A program made the translations under genes and the position numbers. A stretch of 64,000 nt of DNA from Molanna angustata (lineage: Eukaryota > Arthropoda > Insecta > Trichoptera > Molannidae), in contig OY754972.1 of the NCBI GenBank assembly GCA_963576475.1, positions 29,033,668-29,097,667 of the forward strand, written 5' to 3'. The notes under the pieces were generated by a model. That model worked only from the letters and a program-made list of their open reading frames with translations. It searched no databases and was not told the origin of the DNA. Below, piece by piece: positions 1 to 10,716 of the stretch (the stretch's first letter is position 1; every line of letters begins with the position of its first letter).

Positions 1-60
1 GTCTTACTGATTGTACAACGAACGACTGAAAAATTATGTGTTATACACAGGGATGGGTGG
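1..60 (+). repeat. Short direct repeat, copy 1 (second copy at 1790-1850)
   Basis: The first ~57 bases match 1795-1848: both run from GATTGTAC through AACGAC and TTATGTGTTAT to ACAGGGATGG. The element is cut by the window edge on the left, so its full extent is unknown. No coding potential is visible. Confidence 0.5.
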
Positions 61-389
61 AGTCGTACGTTCAGCAGATAAAACAAAAAAATATTTTATT
101 TTCTTTGATTCTGCCGCAAACTTTTTTAATTGTTTCAGATACATCCATCATACTACTCCACCAAGAATACCTACATATCAACAATAGTTTAAGAAATAAT
201 CCCTAATATTGTAAACACAATGCATTTCACTGCCCATTAGGGCACAATACCATGTACCGTTACACCGAAAAAACCAGCCATTACCATAAATCAATTCATT
301 ATATTCAATTTCACTAATTATCTAAATAGGGATTGGTCAAAAAATAAATAGTCTCAACCAACCAGAGTAAAGTAAATTTATTCATTTTG

Positions 390-404
390 TATTGTATAAT
401 ATCA
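390..404. repeat. Target-site duplication of the RTE copy, 3' side
   Basis: TATTGTATAATATCA occurs here and again at 1211-1225, exactly bracketing the RTE copy between them. A perfect 15-bp duplication is the expected scar of target-primed reverse transcription and implies a fairly recent insertion. Confidence 0.85.
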
Positions 405-1210
405 TACATACATACATACATACATACCATCACGCCATGTCCCTCACGGGGTAGGCAGAGAGAACCGAACGCCACATTTTTCTATCTTGACACGCATTCA
501 TCGCCTCATCAACATTCATACATCGTCTCATACATGTTCGTCTATTGCTCACACTTCTAACATTTCCGTCTTTCAAAATTTCGTTCACATGGTCGTGCCA
601 TCCCTTTCTTGGGCGTCCCCGACCTCTCATTCCATTCCTTTCCGCTCTGTATATTTTCATCGTCAGGCGCTCCTCATTCATTCTCCCCATGTGACCAAAC
701 CATCTCAATGTGTTCACTTTCATTCTAGTAATGACATCTTTCTTAATCTTACATTCTTTCCTTATCTCCTCGTTTCTTACCCGGTCATACATCGTTCTAT
801 TACAAATCCTTCTTAACGATCTCATTTCAACTGCATTTATTCTGCTTTCGTGCGACTTCTGCCATGTCCAGGTCTCACTTGCATACGTCAGGGTTGGCAC
901 TACGATTACGTTATGAATGGCAACTTTAGCGTCTCTTGATATGTTGCGATCATTCATAACTGGTCTAAGTGCTCCATTCACTCTGTTTCCTGCCATAACT
1001 CTTCTTTCAATATCCTTATCAGGCCGTCCATTCCGTTGGAACATACTACCCAGGTAGACATACTCATCAACTTGTTCAAGCCATTCATTCTCTACTTTTA
1101 TTTGACACACTGTTCTGCTTTCACTCTTTTCAAAGACCATTACCTTTGATTTGCTGGCATTCATTTTAAGTCCGTTTTCTATGCATCCTTCATATACCAT
1201 ACTTACAAGA
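405..1210 (-). mobile_element. RTE-like non-LTR retrotransposon, 5'-truncated, with intact TSDs
   Basis: This minus-strand insertion is bounded by a perfect 15-bp target-site duplication (390-404 and 1211-1225). Its 3' end, read on the minus strand, is GACATGGCGTGATGGTATG followed by ATGT repeats; such tetranucleotide tails and a minimal 3' UTR are typical of the RTE clade. The 5' end is truncated just upstream of the C-terminal third of the reverse transcriptase, so the copy cannot be autonomous. The clade name is inferred from the protein tail and simple-repeat tail, not from a full-length element. It is the best preserved copy beside the one at 10729-11568. Confidence 0.9.
430..1200 (-). 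pseudogene. C-terminal part of RTE-like reverse transcriptase
   Basis: This is an uninterrupted 256-residue frame that lacks the endonuclease and the catalytic palm of reverse transcriptase because the element is 5'-truncated. Visible landmarks are EYVYLGSMF at residues 47-55 (start of the post-RT region), PTLTYASETW at 102-111, RWFGHMGRM at 166-174 and the basic GRGRPRKGW at 193-201. It ends SAYPVRDMA, the terminus shared with two other copies in the window. In autonomous relatives this segment follows the polymerase domain and contributes to RNA binding and integration. The ATG at the start is internal to the original ORF, not a true start. No in-frame stop has accumulated, which agrees with the intact target-site duplication. 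Confidence 0.88.
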
Positions 1211-1225
1211 TATTGTATAATATCA

Positions 1226-1654
1226 ATAGTTTTAAATGACCAATCACAAGAACCTGTAAGCTCCTCCTACATAATTAATTTATAAATATAAGTAAAATTT
1301 GTCAAAATAGTCATAAGCTAGTTAATGCCCTAACAAGGCGAAATAGGCCTATCGCGCAGAATAAAAAAATTAATGTAGAATCAAAAAGTCTTTACTTTTA
1401 ATTATAGATAAAACTTATAATGGAATTCTACAAAATAAAAACTTCGTCGATAATTAAAAAAATATTTTTTGTATCAAAATTATATACATATTTATTTATC
1501 TTTTTGTACATAATATACAATAGGCAGTTTTTTTTCCAACCAACCAGATTACGAAATATAAAAAAATATATATTTACATCAACAAAAGAATGAAAGCGAA
1601 AAAACTAGCAAAGAAAATACACGTTACACTAAGATAAATATTGAAAATAAAGCA
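1226..1654. other. AT-rich intergenic DNA, nothing recognised
   Basis: I see only poly-A/T runs and no conserved frame or terminal repeat. A small GC-richer patch around 1325-1360 has no match elsewhere in the window. Confidence 0.5.
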
Positions 1655-1725
1655 GAAAAAAGGAATGGCAAAGAACAAGGAGAAGAATCGGGATCAGGTG
1701 TTTAGGGATAAATTTTCCTCCTTTA
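1655..1725 (+). repeat. Unclassified interspersed repeat M, copy 1
   Basis: The stretch containing AATCGGGATCAGGTGT and TAGGGATAAAT is repeated in inverse orientation at 31305-31362. The two copies align over about 55 bp. The shared AATGGCAAA...AAG...AGAA side is purine rich, like a LINE 3' tail, but I cannot assign a family. Confidence 0.5.
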
Positions 1726-1789
1726 GTTTTTCTTGAAAATAAAATGTGAGTTAGACGACGCAATATCCGACATAGACTATTCCATAGTG

Positions 1790-1850
1790 TTGCAGATTGT
1801 ACTTTGAACGACGAGCTAAAAAGTTATGTGTTATTGACAGGGATGGATAG
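1790..1850 (+). repeat. Short direct repeat, copy 2 (first copy at 1-60)
   Basis: It matches the start of the window over about 55 bp with a few substitutions and one small indel near GTACTTTGAACGACGAGC. Confidence 0.5.
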
Positions 1851-3236
1851 TGTCAGGGATGATAATTGGATAAATAAGTGAATTTGTTTTTAAGATGCTG
1901 TCTCAGGTTTGGATTAGAGATAATATTGTAAAATTATATATGTATGAATATTGTAAAATTATTTATGAATATAAACAGAGACTTTTAAAGATTGTATAAA
2001 TTATGGGTGCTTCCTCTTTTATTTTTTATTTTCATTTTTTATTTTTGTTTTTGCTTGATCTTTTGCCTGTTTTTCTCTATTTGTACTTCACTATCTATGT
2101 ATAATATATTTTGAAAAATAATTATTATTTTTTTTCTTGATATTTTTTTGTTGTTATATATAAGGTACCTATTTAATATTATGTATGTATGTATTTTGCT
2201 TCGTGGTTCATGAATATGTATAATATGTTTTAATAATTTGTAATTGTGTATGTAAAAGCCCATTTAGGGCGTTTATATAAATAAATAAATAAAATGTATA
2301 TATTGCGCCGCTGGCGTAAAGACAATTGCAGGAAGATGATATATATTTATGATCAAAAATTTTCAACCTATTTACATTTAAAAATTTAATATTGATATAT
2401 GTAAACATCAATGATCCCCGATAAAAATATTATACACATATGCATATTGAAGTGGATATATAAAAATAAATTAGTATAAAACTTTTATATTGTTTTCCTC
2501 ATTATAAACTAACACCTGAAAAAAGCGTTTGAAAATCAAAATAATAACTGCCAATTGAATAAGAATCAACGATGAAGAAGCCATAGATATGTCAATAGAT
2601 TTTAAAAAGACAAAATCTTTATTTTCTCACGGGATTTTACCTTCATACATTTGAATATTTTATATAGGTATTCTCTCGGCGATTCCACTTGTGAGCAAAT
2701 GAGGTAATATTTTGTCTCGTTATAACAGCTTTAAGCTTCTCACAGTCAGAGGAAGCGCCTGGAAAAGCTCAAGATTAAATCAAAGTGAGCGAAATCGTAA
2801 ATGTGATTAATTGTAACTACATTCAGTGTGACCATTATATGAAAACTAAACATGCCATAAGTATGCAAATATGAAGACAGGTGTACATTATTAAAATCTT
2901 AATCGCCTATATACAATATTTTCTATGTGCAATATAATTACGTAATAAGGAATAATTATTATAATTGTGATTAGATTTAATATAAATTTATTGTGAATTT
3001 CAGACTGATATTGGTTTTTTAAAAAAAGCATTACGAGCTAATGGGAACATATTTATCAGTTTATTGCTCAATATAAAATATCTGCCCTTGTGATAATATA
3101 GATATTTTATATAATGGTAGGATTATTAAAAAAGTTTACGATTATTTGTAAATCTAACTAAAAGAACATTTAATTTAGTTACTTGTCTGAATATACCTTA
3201 ATTTGACAGATATACAAATTAATTATTTATATATTA
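1851..3236. other. AT-rich intergenic DNA with a TAAA-rich tail at 2257-2295
   Basis: No gene is visible. At 2257-2295 the sequence AGCCCATTTAGGGCG is followed by a run of AAAT/TAAA units. A short hairpin plus (TAAA)n is how many retroposon 3' ends look, but no body sequence was recognised upstream. Confidence 0.4.
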
Positions 3237-3676
3237 CTAGTGGACTCTAACAGACGCTGTTCTGCTTATATGTATAGACGGTATTTTATAATGATCTAAT
3301 TTTATATATATTTACTATTTTTTTCATACATTGAGTGTGGTATATTCTCTAGATGCGTAATAAAGATGGCAATAGATTTATTTAAACCGCCATCTATTGT
3401 ATGTTTACACAAATTATTAATGATTTTGTTAGGTACCTTTTTTCCATAAAAAAATACTTAGGATGTAGGAAAGTTAAAATTTGTAGTTGTATGTATTTAC
3501 GGATAAAAAAAATCATTTAAAAATAAAAATATTTATTTTAGATCTCGATAACAGTGCCAAAACTATATTATCTTTCAGGTTGGAACCAACCATAAACGTT
3601 TACAAAATTTCATTGAAATCAGTTGAGCGGTTTCGGAGATTAGCGTGTACGAACATCGTGACACAATAATTTTAGA
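3237..3676 (-). mobile_element. Non-autonomous Helitron, 440 bp
   Basis: Read on the minus strand it begins A|TCTAAAATTATTG and ends GAGTCCACTAG|T, matching the Helitron rule of 5' TC, 3' CTRR and insertion between A and T. A hairpin (AACAG-CGT-CTGTT) lies exactly 8 nt before the terminal CTAG, the same spacing as in the element at 29319-30161. The 5' portion, around GATGTTCGTACACGC, also resembles that element's 5' portion (TATGTTCGCGATGGACTCC). There is no Rep/helicase coding, so mobilisation would need an autonomous partner elsewhere. Confidence 0.75.
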
Positions 3677-3774
3677 TTAAAAGTTTAAGACAAAATTATA
3701 TTTTCATGTTAAAAATTTGTAACAATATTATTTAACTATAAATTATAAGTGATTTTTTTCTGTATTCATAAAGT

Positions 3775-3868
3775 AACAACGCAGTGAATAATTTTTCCGT
3801 TGCTGAGTGTCGAACCTGTAACACCGACACGTAAGTCTAACAATTAACCGCGATGCCGATGTCGACGA
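3775..3868 (-). mobile_element. tRNA-derived SINE (family L), head fragment
   Basis: On the minus strand CATCGCGGTTAATTG (box-A-like) is followed about 30 nt later by GGTTCGACACTC (box B), the layout of an RNA polymerase III promoter inside a tRNA-derived SINE head. The sequence then runs AGCAACGG, parallel to CAGCGGTGAG in the fuller copy at 50345-50547. The body is largely missing. Confidence 0.55.
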
Positions 3869-4605
3869 CGATCTAGTAGATCGACAATAAATTCAAAAAT
3901 AATACATAATACGTAGTTTTGTATTTATCGTTTTTGTCAATAATCTTAAAAAAAGCATTTAGTAATTTATAAAAATGTTGTCAGCACTCAGATTAATATA
4001 ACAAAATAAATGACCCAAGACTCGTACAAATCAAACACTTACCTATGGAATAGGTAGACTCAATAATATCCAAGTTTAAACGCACAAGTCCGGTTGGCTG
4101 ATCTTTGAAATATATATTTTTTTCTGTTTGTTGGAGAATCAAATGAGAAAAAGGAGACGATAAAGTACGTTCGGTATAATATGATAAACTGATGATTCAT
4201 TGACGTAATTCTTATTTTAATTAATGATCATAAATGTTTGATATTCACCTACGTTTAAATATCTCGAGTGTGATTAATGAAGTGTCGATTTCTGATCAAT
4301 GAAGAACTAGGTACCTTGATACCTTGTTAAATATCACAATAGATTGAGCCTTAAGGAGGCAAGGTCGAACTGTATAACATAATACAATCCGATCAATTCG
4401 ATCGTCGTTGAACAGTATGAGTACCTATGTATACTTTGTTCAATACCTATTGCATACCTATATCCAAATGTGAATTCCTCAATTTTACAAATCAATCGTT
4501 TAAATTGCATTCATAAAACACGTGAGTTTCGTTCGTTTCGCGAATCTTTCATTGTCATATCTCGTTCAATTTTACAAATCGTTCATTTATAATCACTAGT
4601 GAGTT
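3869..4605. other. AT-rich intergenic DNA, nothing recognised
   Basis: There is no coding frame, no terminal repeat and no match to other repeats in the window. Confidence 0.5.
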
Positions 4606-4836
4606 CAGGTTCAGAAGATTAGCTTAAATTGGACATGTCGTCAGATCGGGAGAAGATAGCCACAAAACGAACCCTGCAAAATAGCCCTGTGGACAAGAGA
4701 GCTCTGTACAGACCAAGGCAGAGATTAATGGACATGTCTGAATGTGCTAAATGTTTGTGATGTCTGGGAATCCGTTGCTACTGACAGGAGGGTTTGTTCA
4801 GGAGGCTAAGCTCTATCGGAGTTGTACGGCCATCGG
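4606..4836 (+). pseudogene. Decayed LINE reverse-transcriptase C-terminus
   Basis: In one frame the sequence reads RRLAWIGHVVRSGED, the W-G-H-V-x-R signature that follows the RT domain in many insect LINEs. Shifting frame then gives KRALYRPRQRLMD, like the usual G-R-P-R-x-R-W-x-D segment, and finally LNVCDVWESVATDRRV, like the D-x-x-x-W-x-x-x-A-x-D-R-x-x-W terminus. At least two frameshifts and several stops separate these pieces, so it is an old non-functional fragment. It is distinct from the RTE-like copies. Confidence 0.6.
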
Positions 4837-5174
4837 AAGTTAGTAAGTTAATTTATAATGCATCGATAAAAAAATATGTTTTCCTTCAATCGACTCTTGT
4901 TACCTACATATTAGGTAAAGTACCTATTACAAATTGTTATATTATTTTCTCGTATTTATTTTTTGTAATTTGAATACCTTTTGAAGTGTTGTAAAAAAGC
5001 TTAATTTAAACACTTTTGTTGTATAAGCGTAGAGTACCTATATAAAATTGAAGTTAAACAGTTGAACCGATGAATCTATGATTAAATTTAACGCATTTAT
5101 TAATATGAACTATTCGTTCAAATTCATAAAATTACTTTAAAAACGCAGTATTACTGTCAAATTAACAAACATAT

Positions 5175-5262
5175 CATCATGACTTTCCCTAATGAGGTAG
5201 GCAGATAAAAACGAAACCCCTATTTATATCGGTCTTGATATAGGACCTACCATTGTTACATT
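5175..5262 (-). mobile_element. RTE-like 3'-end remnant
   Basis: The plus strand shows CATCATGACTTTCCCTAA followed by GAGGTAGGCAGA and AACGAAACCCC, a mutated version of the RTE 3' terminus. Only the last ~85 bp are recognisable. Confidence 0.6.
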
Positions 5263-6537
5263 CATTGGTAGGTATACCTATATATTTAAAATTCAAATAA
5301 AAAATATTTAAATTTACTAGATATCCATTTAACTTGTAAATAAACACTTGAGAGATTCTGACGAACTTAATATGTGATTGAAATGAACAAATGAAATAAT
5401 TATGGAATCTAATTTGTAATGGTTTTATTTATGTTAAATCGACAGACATTTCAGGAAGTAAAAATGATTCGTTATAAATATTCTGCATGATCAGTTTACC
5501 TTGAATACATATAATACTTACGTAAGTAGGTACATGTGTTCAGTTATCTTTTTTTCACAATATAATGATGTCAGTAATCATTTTATTAATTTGAACGCAA
5601 ATAATCACAAATAAAACTGCTACGTTATATATAATGTATTTAAGTATAATGATTAATTAACATTTATTTTATAGGTGAACATTTGAAAGTGAAAATAAAA
5701 GGAATCGTAATTATTTGCAAGTATAACTTAGCGTTTGAGTGAAAATCATTGAGATTATTTTTATTTAATTTTAATGTTTATCGTATTTATAAAATATATT
5801 TTTTTTATAAGGAAATTTGCCATTTATATATGAACTAATGGATCGAACTAGCAGAATAACTAGCCGAATCTACCGGGAACAAAAAGTACTAAAATATTCG
5901 ACGTACCTATTATATTGGTTTTAGTTTCTATGGTTACACCGAATACAATTTTCAAATAAACCAACCTACTGATAAGGGAATTTGTTGGGAATCAACGTTA
6001 GCATATTGCTTCACATTTACCTTCTCGAGCAACGCCGGGTATGAAAAACTAGTTCTAAATAATATTTCAAACAGAAATTAGAGGATAGGGATTATTTCCA
6101 TTAGTTGACATATTTATCATAATATATTGTATTATATGTAGTTGTATGATTTAGTGCTGATTGCATTATGAAAATAGTTTTAGATTGTATTAATAGCATC
6201 ATATTATGTAGGTAAGGTAGGTATATACCACTACTTACTTACATACATAAATAGTTGCGCTGACAAAGAATGATAAATGAAGTGTGGTCTGGGGTCCTGT
6301 TACAACATTAGCGCCTTTAATAATGTACGGACCTAAATGTTTACCCGGGGCGGGTAATGAGTCAATTTTGAGAGAACAACAATAATTAAACAAGCATTAT
6401 TTCAAAATTGATCAATTAGCTGCAGTATTAGAGATGCTCGGGGCACCGCAGATACCTTCCACAACTATTGATATACTGCGCCATCACACATTGGCGGCAC
6501 ACACTAAATATAAATAAATTATATCATCTATCCAATG
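5263..6537. other. AT-rich intergenic DNA
   Basis: No gene is visible. A possible isolated Helitron-style end (AACGCCGGGT then ACTAG|T) sits at 6031-6053 but lacks a convincing hairpin or 5' partner. A GC-richer patch at 6290-6500 has no recognisable homology. Confidence 0.45.
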
Positions 6538-6660
6538 GTTGCATGAAACACATGAGATCCAACTATCGATGGCGATAGTATGCATAATTGAAGAATACGT
6601 ATCAAACTATAAACTCTTAAACACAAATTAATAAATATTTTAACATATATTATTTTGTTT
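6538..6660 (-). mobile_element. HINE/Helentron-like family, 3'-end fragment
   Basis: On the plus strand GTTGCATGAAACACATGAG then ATCCAACTATCG matches the 3' terminal ~120 bp of the family seen complete at 45884-46914 and 61843-62889, including the downstream TTGAAGAATA and ATCAAACTATAAACTC. The terminal CTAG has decayed to CCATTGG. The rest of the element is absent. Confidence 0.7.
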
Positions 6661-6694
6661 TCCATATATTTGATTATATTAAATATTTGATAGT

Positions 6695-6965
6695 TTAAAA
6701 ATTGAGAAGCACTGATCAGATATCCTTCAAAATGTAATGGGGTCTAAGGGAATATTAGATAATATACAAAATTGAAAAGAATCGAATTAATACTTTAGTC
6801 TATAATCGATAAAGTAGAATAAACAAGCCGTACATACATAGCACATAATACACACAGATACATTGTGATGAAACGATCAGAATACAATCTCAGCATGATA
6901 CTAGTTGATAATCTGCAATAAAAAAATACCTTAAAAAATTGCGAATTAATAATTCCCCCCTTGAA
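6695..6965 (+). repeat. Interspersed repeat F, copy 1
   Basis: It aligns in inverse orientation with 61285-61650. Shared blocks include GAAGCACTGATCAGATAT, AAGTAGAATAAACA, ACAGATACATTGTGAT, CAGCATGATACTAGTTGAT and AATTGCGAATT. No protein or terminal structure identifies the class; it is non-coding as far as I can see. Confidence 0.65.
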
Positions 6966-6986
6966 GAGTAAAATTGAGATAGGCAC

Positions 6987-7387
6987 TCAGGTACATTACT
7001 CGAATTAAAAATGACATCGTTTTGAACCACCACTGATCATATCCAATAACGATATTGTACCATATTTTATAGAATCAATGTTGTTGCTATCACTCCTGGC
7101 TGCAGACATGTTTCGAAGCGGTATTCCTCCATTCTACAAAGGACATTATTTCATTGCACATAGGTACCTACATATGGTATAATTTAATGGTTCTCATTAT
7201 AATACTATACGTATTTATTAAAATTGACGAGGAAACACAATGATTCTTAATATGTACCTAACTACTAATTTCGCGCCCATTATAACTATGTACAAGACAG
7301 TAACTAAGATTTAAGTAATATGAAGAAATATGATATACATAATATGGACTCAAGAATGTTAATTACAGACTATTATAATTGTATACC
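6987..7387. other. Intergenic DNA, nothing recognised
   Basis: This holds only unique-looking AT-rich sequence with no frame or repeat that I can support. Confidence 0.45.
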
Positions 7388-7440
7388 ATATATATCACGA
7401 GGTAGGCATACAGAACTGAACGCCTCATGGCCAACTTTCA
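7388..7440 (-). mobile_element. RTE-like 3'-end remnant, inverted relative to the next copy
   Basis: ATCACGAGGTAGGCATACAG then AACTGAACGCC on the plus strand is a degenerate version of the RTE terminus (CACGGGGTAGGCAGAGAG then AACCGAACGCC at 435-475). Fewer than 60 bp survive. Confidence 0.55.
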
Positions 7441-7535
7441 TCAACACACCATATCATTTGGTTTCTCTCAATCTGGATCTTGTTAATTTAGTTTGGCCTC
7501 TCAATGTCTTAATTTTTAAATCTTGAATTACTACT

Positions 7536-7871
7536 CTATTACAAAAAGGGTCAGAAATAAGGACATAAGGATAGAATGTAGGATGAAGAAATATGTTATT
7601 AATAGAATGAAAGTCAACACATTGAGATGGTTTGGCCACATGGAGAGAATGAATGAGGAACGCCTTACGAAGAAAATATACATTGATGGGATGGCACGTC
7701 CATTTGAACGGTATTTTGAAAGACGGAAATGTTAGAAGCGTGAACAACAGACGAACATGTATAAGACAATGTATGAATGCTAACGAGGCGATAAATGTAT
7801 GTCAAGATAGAAGTAAGTGGCGTGCGGTTCTCTCTGCCTACCCCGTGAGGGACATGGCGTGATGGTATTTA
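7536..7871 (+). pseudogene. RTE-like LINE, 5'-truncated, with 12-bp TSDs and an internal deletion
   Basis: The 12-bp sequence TGAATTACTACT occurs at 7524-7535 and 7872-7883 and brackets this copy, marking it as a separate insertion. The first frame reads RVRNKDIRIECRMKKYV and RWFGHMERMNEERLTKKIY, then the frame shifts and resumes HLNGILKDGNVRSVNNRRTC through to SAYPVRDMA. The segment that would encode the basic G-R-G-R-P-R-K-G-W motif is missing, so the frame is broken by a small deletion. The tail after CGTGATGG has lost its ATGT repeats (GTATTTA). Confidence 0.85.
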
Positions 7872-7921
7872 TGAATTACTACTAAATGCCCAATAAAAAT
7901 ATATATAGGTATCATGTTCAA

Positions 7922-8060
7922 AACATCATGCCATGTCCCCTAGTGGGGTAAGCAAATAGAACAAAATGCCACATACAAAATTTTCTAAGCAAGCGTCTAT
8001 TGTCTCATCTGCATTCATGCATCGTCTCATATATAATGTCCGTTTGTACATCAGGGGGGG
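7922..8060 (-). mobile_element. RTE-like 3'-end remnant
   Basis: The plus strand has CATCATGCCATGTCCC, then GGGGTAAGCAAATAG, AATGCCACAT and GCATTCATGCATCGTCTCAT, paralleling the RTE copy at 425-535. It stops at a run of seven G residues near 8054. Frame-breaking changes make it non-coding. Confidence 0.7.
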
Positions 8061-8614
8061 CAAGTCCGGTCAAGCAATGGAATCAATAACCTCATGAAAA
8101 CCAATATCTTAATATCCTTCTTGCGAAATGTGTGGCGGCGGAAATCGCCCTGTCGGTTAATCTTATCAGGTCGTCAATGTGACAGCCTTCGTGCAGTTCT
8201 GGACAGGACAGCAGATAGGGCTCTAATTGCACAACAAATCAATTATCACATATTAATATTATGTAACATTTCGTTTACACAACCATAACCTATTATTGAA
8301 TGATTCAAACAAATTACAGTTACCTTCATACTAAGAGACATTACAACATCTCCAAGATATTTAAAATGTTATTAATTTGTAAAACAAACTTGTGACGTCA
8401 TCTCATATTGTTTGACTTCTATAAAAAGATGTCTATGGATTCCAAAACTTTAGGTACCTACTGGTAATGATTTATGTTGCCATTAAAATTATATTGCTTT
8501 TAAGCGATTTAGTTTATTAAATGCAGAAAACCTTATTTTTATTAAAAGTTCAAGGCGTATTTAACCAATGGTATTAAAATTACCTTATGAGGCTCTGGCA
8601 TCTAATAGTGATTT
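8061..8614. other. Intergenic DNA, nothing recognised
   Basis: The GC-richer patch at 8120-8230 (with ACAGCCTTCGTGCAG) could be a protein remnant but I do not recognise it in any frame. Confidence 0.4.
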
Positions 8615-8795
8615 AGTTTACCAATGAGGTCCATCACCCATTCTGAATGTAGTGCATTTTCAGGTGAAACGAGACTCGGGTTTGGGAATACACACATGTG
8701 TCGTGCTTTATTTTATAGGGGACTGCACACCCGCACACCTGTCGCTGGTTACCCCATATTGGATATTCCGTAATAGTATGAATGAATCTAAAGAA
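8615..8795 (+). mobile_element. SINE family B (RTE-tailed), 5'-truncated copy
   Basis: From ACCAATGAGGTCCATCACCC the sequence follows the family consensus through ACCCGCACACCTGTCGCTGG to a decayed tail (CCGTAATAGTATGAATGAAT). The last part is the RTE-like terminus with an AATG instead of an ATGT tail. Confidence 0.75.
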
Positions 8796-8894
8796 TACCT
8801 ATATCACTAAAAAACTGATACAGTCCAATTATTATAATGTAAATATTTACTTGAACCCTGCAAGCGACAACTTTATCCGTTTATTCCCGTGGCT

Positions 8895-9800
8895 TTCTCA
8901 TCATCATCATCACCACTGGGGATACAGACCATCAAGAGGCGTGGCCTCATCAAGAACTTTTCACCAATCCACCTGGTCAGTTGCCCGCACCTTCCATTTA
9001 GTTATACTGATTGCTTTCAGGTTATTTTCTACACCATCCATCCACCTTATTTCGGGTCTTCCCATGTTTCGCCTCCTATCTGGTCGTGTGTTAAGAATCT
9101 TCTTCGGATCTCGGTTTTCCTCCATGCGCTGGAGATGCCCCAGCCATCTAAGCCGATAAGTTTTATTTACTTTACTATACTGGGCTCACTGTGCATACAT
9201 GTTATACCTTATCCTCCATGTTCTATTTACACAGATAGGTTAGAAGATTTTTCACAAATCCTTCCTTTCAAAGACCAGAAGCAAATTTTCGCCTCGTTTA
9301 CTCAGGTCCCAGCATTCAGCTTGCTACTCAAGTATTGGTCTCGACAGCATTTTATAAAACAATAACTTTGTGCTTCTTTTCAGAAAACAAGTTTAAAGGT
9401 GCTTGTGGATTCCAAAGTAGAACTATTTGCTTCTGCGATTCTCCTTTTGATCACAACACTGACGGTTTTCTCTAGTATCTTTCTAATAGTGGATATCTGG
9501 TGAATCGTTGATCTTCCAGGTCCAATCCACTCTAGTATTGTCAAACTATCTGTTCTATGAATGGCGGCAGTCACAAATCGAGAAGTGTTACCCCTATAGA
9601 TACTGCACACCATTGTGTCGCCTTTTTTATGTGGTGGACAAATTACACTAGTGTTCCAATCTTCTGGGATCGACTCAAAACTCCATACCTTGTTAATTAT
9701 ACATAGTATGCAAGCGTCTGCTGATTGACTATCCACCATGCTCGCCCTGTATGACCGCCCCTTTGACTGATCCACTACCCCTTCTACAAGAATCATTTTG
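8895..9800 (-). pseudogene. LINE remnant with RT fragment and GAT-repeat tail
   Basis: Read on the minus strand, residues from about 9690 down give NKVWSFESIPEDWNTSV then ICPPHKKGDTMVCSIYRG, the conserved start of the non-LTR RT fingers (usual form I-P-x-x-W-N, C-P-x-H-K-K-G-D, Y-R-G). A short distance on, GRSTIHQISTIRKILEK matches the next RT block. Most of the palm is then lost. From about 9155 to 8900 a single frame reads RLRWLGHLQRMEENRDPKKI, MGRPEIRWMDGV and VLDEATPLDGLYPQW before stopping, interrupted by one TGA at the W of V-D-W. The element ends in a run of GATGATGAT on the minus strand. It is internally deleted, frameshifted and non-functional. Confidence 0.85.
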
Positions 9801-10716
9801 TAACTACGATTAACAGTCTATAGGCCAAATAGTAAATTTTTTGAAAATATTTTCCCAGAACCCTCAAAAGATACGTTTTTGAAATAATGAATAGTTTATT
9901 ATTACATCCTTATTCTATTAAGGTTTTTTGAAATTTGAATTTATTAAATACTTTTTTTGTAAAATTAGTTTCAATATAACCCTTTATTTTTTTATTGTAA
10001 ATAACTAAAAAAATCTATCATATATAAATACAATATGATAATTTATTAAGCAAGTTTCTTTGAATTACTTTTAATTAAAAAAGAAACCTTTAATTAATTT
10101 TTTTTTTAAGAAAAAATATTTTATTTCACATATTTGATGATACACAATATTTGTTCGTGTTTCATACATTCAAAGGTAACAAGTGTATATATTTGAGACG
10201 TTAGTCATAGACGTTTACAAGGGCCTCAACGGAGAAAATAAATGGGATCAAAAATGACCAAGTGTTATTCAAATCATTTAAAAAATATATATTTTGAATG
10301 TAACATATTATGAATTATGGATTCAGAAAAATATTTGTTTTTAATTTTTTTGTTCACGATTAAGATCTCAAAAAAAAAATCGAAAGCCATGCGATATTAT
10401 TCGATGGAAATTTTTTCAGGTTCCATAAATCTATTCTAAAAAAAATTGTTGATCAGGAAAAATAAGTTGATACATATTTTAGTAATTTTTTTGTGGGCTT
10501 GTTTTTTAAGACCATCAAGTACCAAAGAACAATTCTGCAACAAAACAACTATATGCAAATTAAAGTTTTGTTTTAGCGTCTGCTCACAACATACGAGAAA
10601 TCCAAGATAAACCATAAATCACAGCATCTCGTTTGATCTGCCGGCTTTGAACTTGGTTCAATATAATTATCTTTCAAACTCAACAAATCAATCAGTAGGT
10701 CGTTATTGGATCAACA
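9801..10716. other. AT-rich DNA with repeat N at 10125-10190
   Basis: The ~60-bp stretch around TGTTTCATACATTCAAAGG is repeated in the same orientation at 57700-57775 (CACATATxxxxTGAT...GTGTTTCATACATT). The remainder is poly-A/T rich and I see nothing else in it. Confidence 0.5.

Noticed and set aside
487..916. Plus-strand frames of 109 and 68 codons
   Set aside because: They are antisense shadows of the RTE reverse-transcriptase frame on the minus strand.
6031..6053. A Helitron 3' end (AACGCCGGGTATGAAAAACTAG)
   Set aside because: It ends in CTAG|T but has no hairpin upstream and no 5' partner; the match may be chance.
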